A stretch of DNA of 5,604 nucleotides from JAUVYV01 sp964394625 (GTDB lineage: Bacteria; Planctomycetota; Phycisphaerae; Sedimentisphaerales; Anaerobacaceae), in the NCBI GenBank assembly GCA_964394625.1, contig CAYMYK010000191.1:1-5604 (forward strand), written 5' to 3'. The notes under the pieces were generated by a model, which made no database searches, had not been told where the DNA came from, and worked only from the letters and a program-made list of their open reading frames with translations. The position numbers were made by a program, and so were the translations under genes. Positions within the stretch are counted from its first letter, which is position 1. Every line of letters begins with the position of its first letter. Shown piece after piece: positions 5,286-5,604 of this stretch.

Positions 5286-5604
5286 ATATAGCACCTCACC
5301 TGATTCTCAGGATGCATGCAAAAGAAACGTGTTTCTGTATAATGGAGCTTTGTGTGAAGCTCTGGCAGTTATGGCCGACGGCCCAATGGTGTACACGAAT
5401 TCCTTAAGTCTTTATGAATATGTGGGGAATGCTCCCATTCTGCGTATTGGTTTCTATGGACTATTTTTTCCGCCAGAAACTGGCCCGGCTTACCGTCCTA
5501 TCCTTCCCCTCGCCCACTTGAGACGCCTCATAGCGCCGGAACCACTTGCTGTAAAAAGATGGGGCACTTGTACGAAGTATTGGGCCAAACAAGGCCCGAG
5601 TGCA
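5286..5604. other. Right-flank region without a confident gene
   Basis: These 319 bases hold no gene I can name. A perfect -10 hexamer TATAAT (5338-5343) on the plus strand has no acceptable -35 at 16-18 bases. It is followed at once by a 6-bp hairpin (GAGCTT 5345-5350 with AAGCTC 5357-5362). On the plus strand a frame from ATG 5371 stays open to the window edge but lacks a Shine-Dalgarno. On the minus strand a frame is open from the edge to TAG at 5461-5463 (listed separately). Base composition is less GC-rich and more mixed than in the large gene. Confidence 0.4.
5461..5604 (-). CDS. Possible C-terminal fragment of an unidentified protein (partial at right edge)
   Basis: On the minus strand, 47 codons are open from the window edge to TAG at 5461-5463. 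The product is rich in basic and aromatic residues, with KWFRRYEASQ in the middle and SRASFWRKK at the end. The opposite plus frame shares the same codon boundaries and is also open. The third codon position is about 60% G+C when read on the minus strand and about 47% when read on the plus strand, mildly favouring minus-strand coding in a GC-rich genome. No terminator follows the stop. The family is not recognised. It may equally be a chance frame or a remnant, so this entry is weak. Confidence 0.25.
   Translation of the reverse strand, partial: CTRALFGPILRTSAPSFYSKWFRRYEASQVGEGKDRTVSRASFWRKK

Noticed and set aside
5338..5343. Perfect TATAAT as a promoter
   Set aside because: No -35 element at 16-18 bases, no extended -10 TGn, and no confident gene downstream; kept only as a remark in the right-flank entry.
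1..5604. CRISPR array, insertion sequence ends, tRNA or rRNA genes
   Set aside because: No regularly spaced repeats, no transposase or flanking inverted repeats with target duplication, and no tRNA or rRNA signature strings were seen on either strand.

Overview
The window looks like chromosomal DNA from a planctomycete, most likely of the Phycisphaerae/Sedimentisphaerales type. This is inferred from the large secreted protein, which joins FN3-like modules, a 'DDF...W' jelly-roll-like module, a LamG domain and dockerin-like 'GDLNGDCTVDIKD' and 'INFKDMAKMAQEWL' motifs. That style of architecture is familiar from that phylum. No taxonomic marker gene is present, so the assignment stays an inference.

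Layout, left to right. A probable C-terminal tail of an unidentified protein (2-106, +) ends at a short GC hairpin next to an A-tract (105-130). A 240-base gap follows and contains a perfect 12-bp inverted repeat (280-309). Next is a complete cytosolic M24B metallopeptidase of the Xaa-Pro aminopeptidase/dipeptidase type (372-1442, +). A long imperfect terminator hairpin (1523-1572) closes that unit. Immediately behind it lies a textbook housekeeping promoter, TTGACA-17-TATGAT (1574-1602). This promoter drives a leader of about 330 nt with several stable or mutually exclusive hairpins, then a strong Shine-Dalgarno (1926-1932) and a 1,091-residue exported multidomain protein (1939-5214, +). A very strong intrinsic terminator (5251-5285) ends the unit. 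The last 319 bases hold no confident gene, but both strands are open at the right edge; a minus-strand partial reading frame (5461-5604) is slightly the better candidate.

The two complete genes appear to be independent transcription units with unrelated jobs. The peptidase trims proline-containing peptides in the cytosol. The large protein is probably a cell-surface or extracellular glycan- or protein-binding factor with no recognised catalytic domain. The part most worth a second look is the leader at about 1609-1938. It is unusually long and structured, contains two copies of GGACAG that compete for one CTGTCC, and matches no RNA class I could recognise by eye. It is a candidate cis-regulatory RNA, not a demonstrated one.
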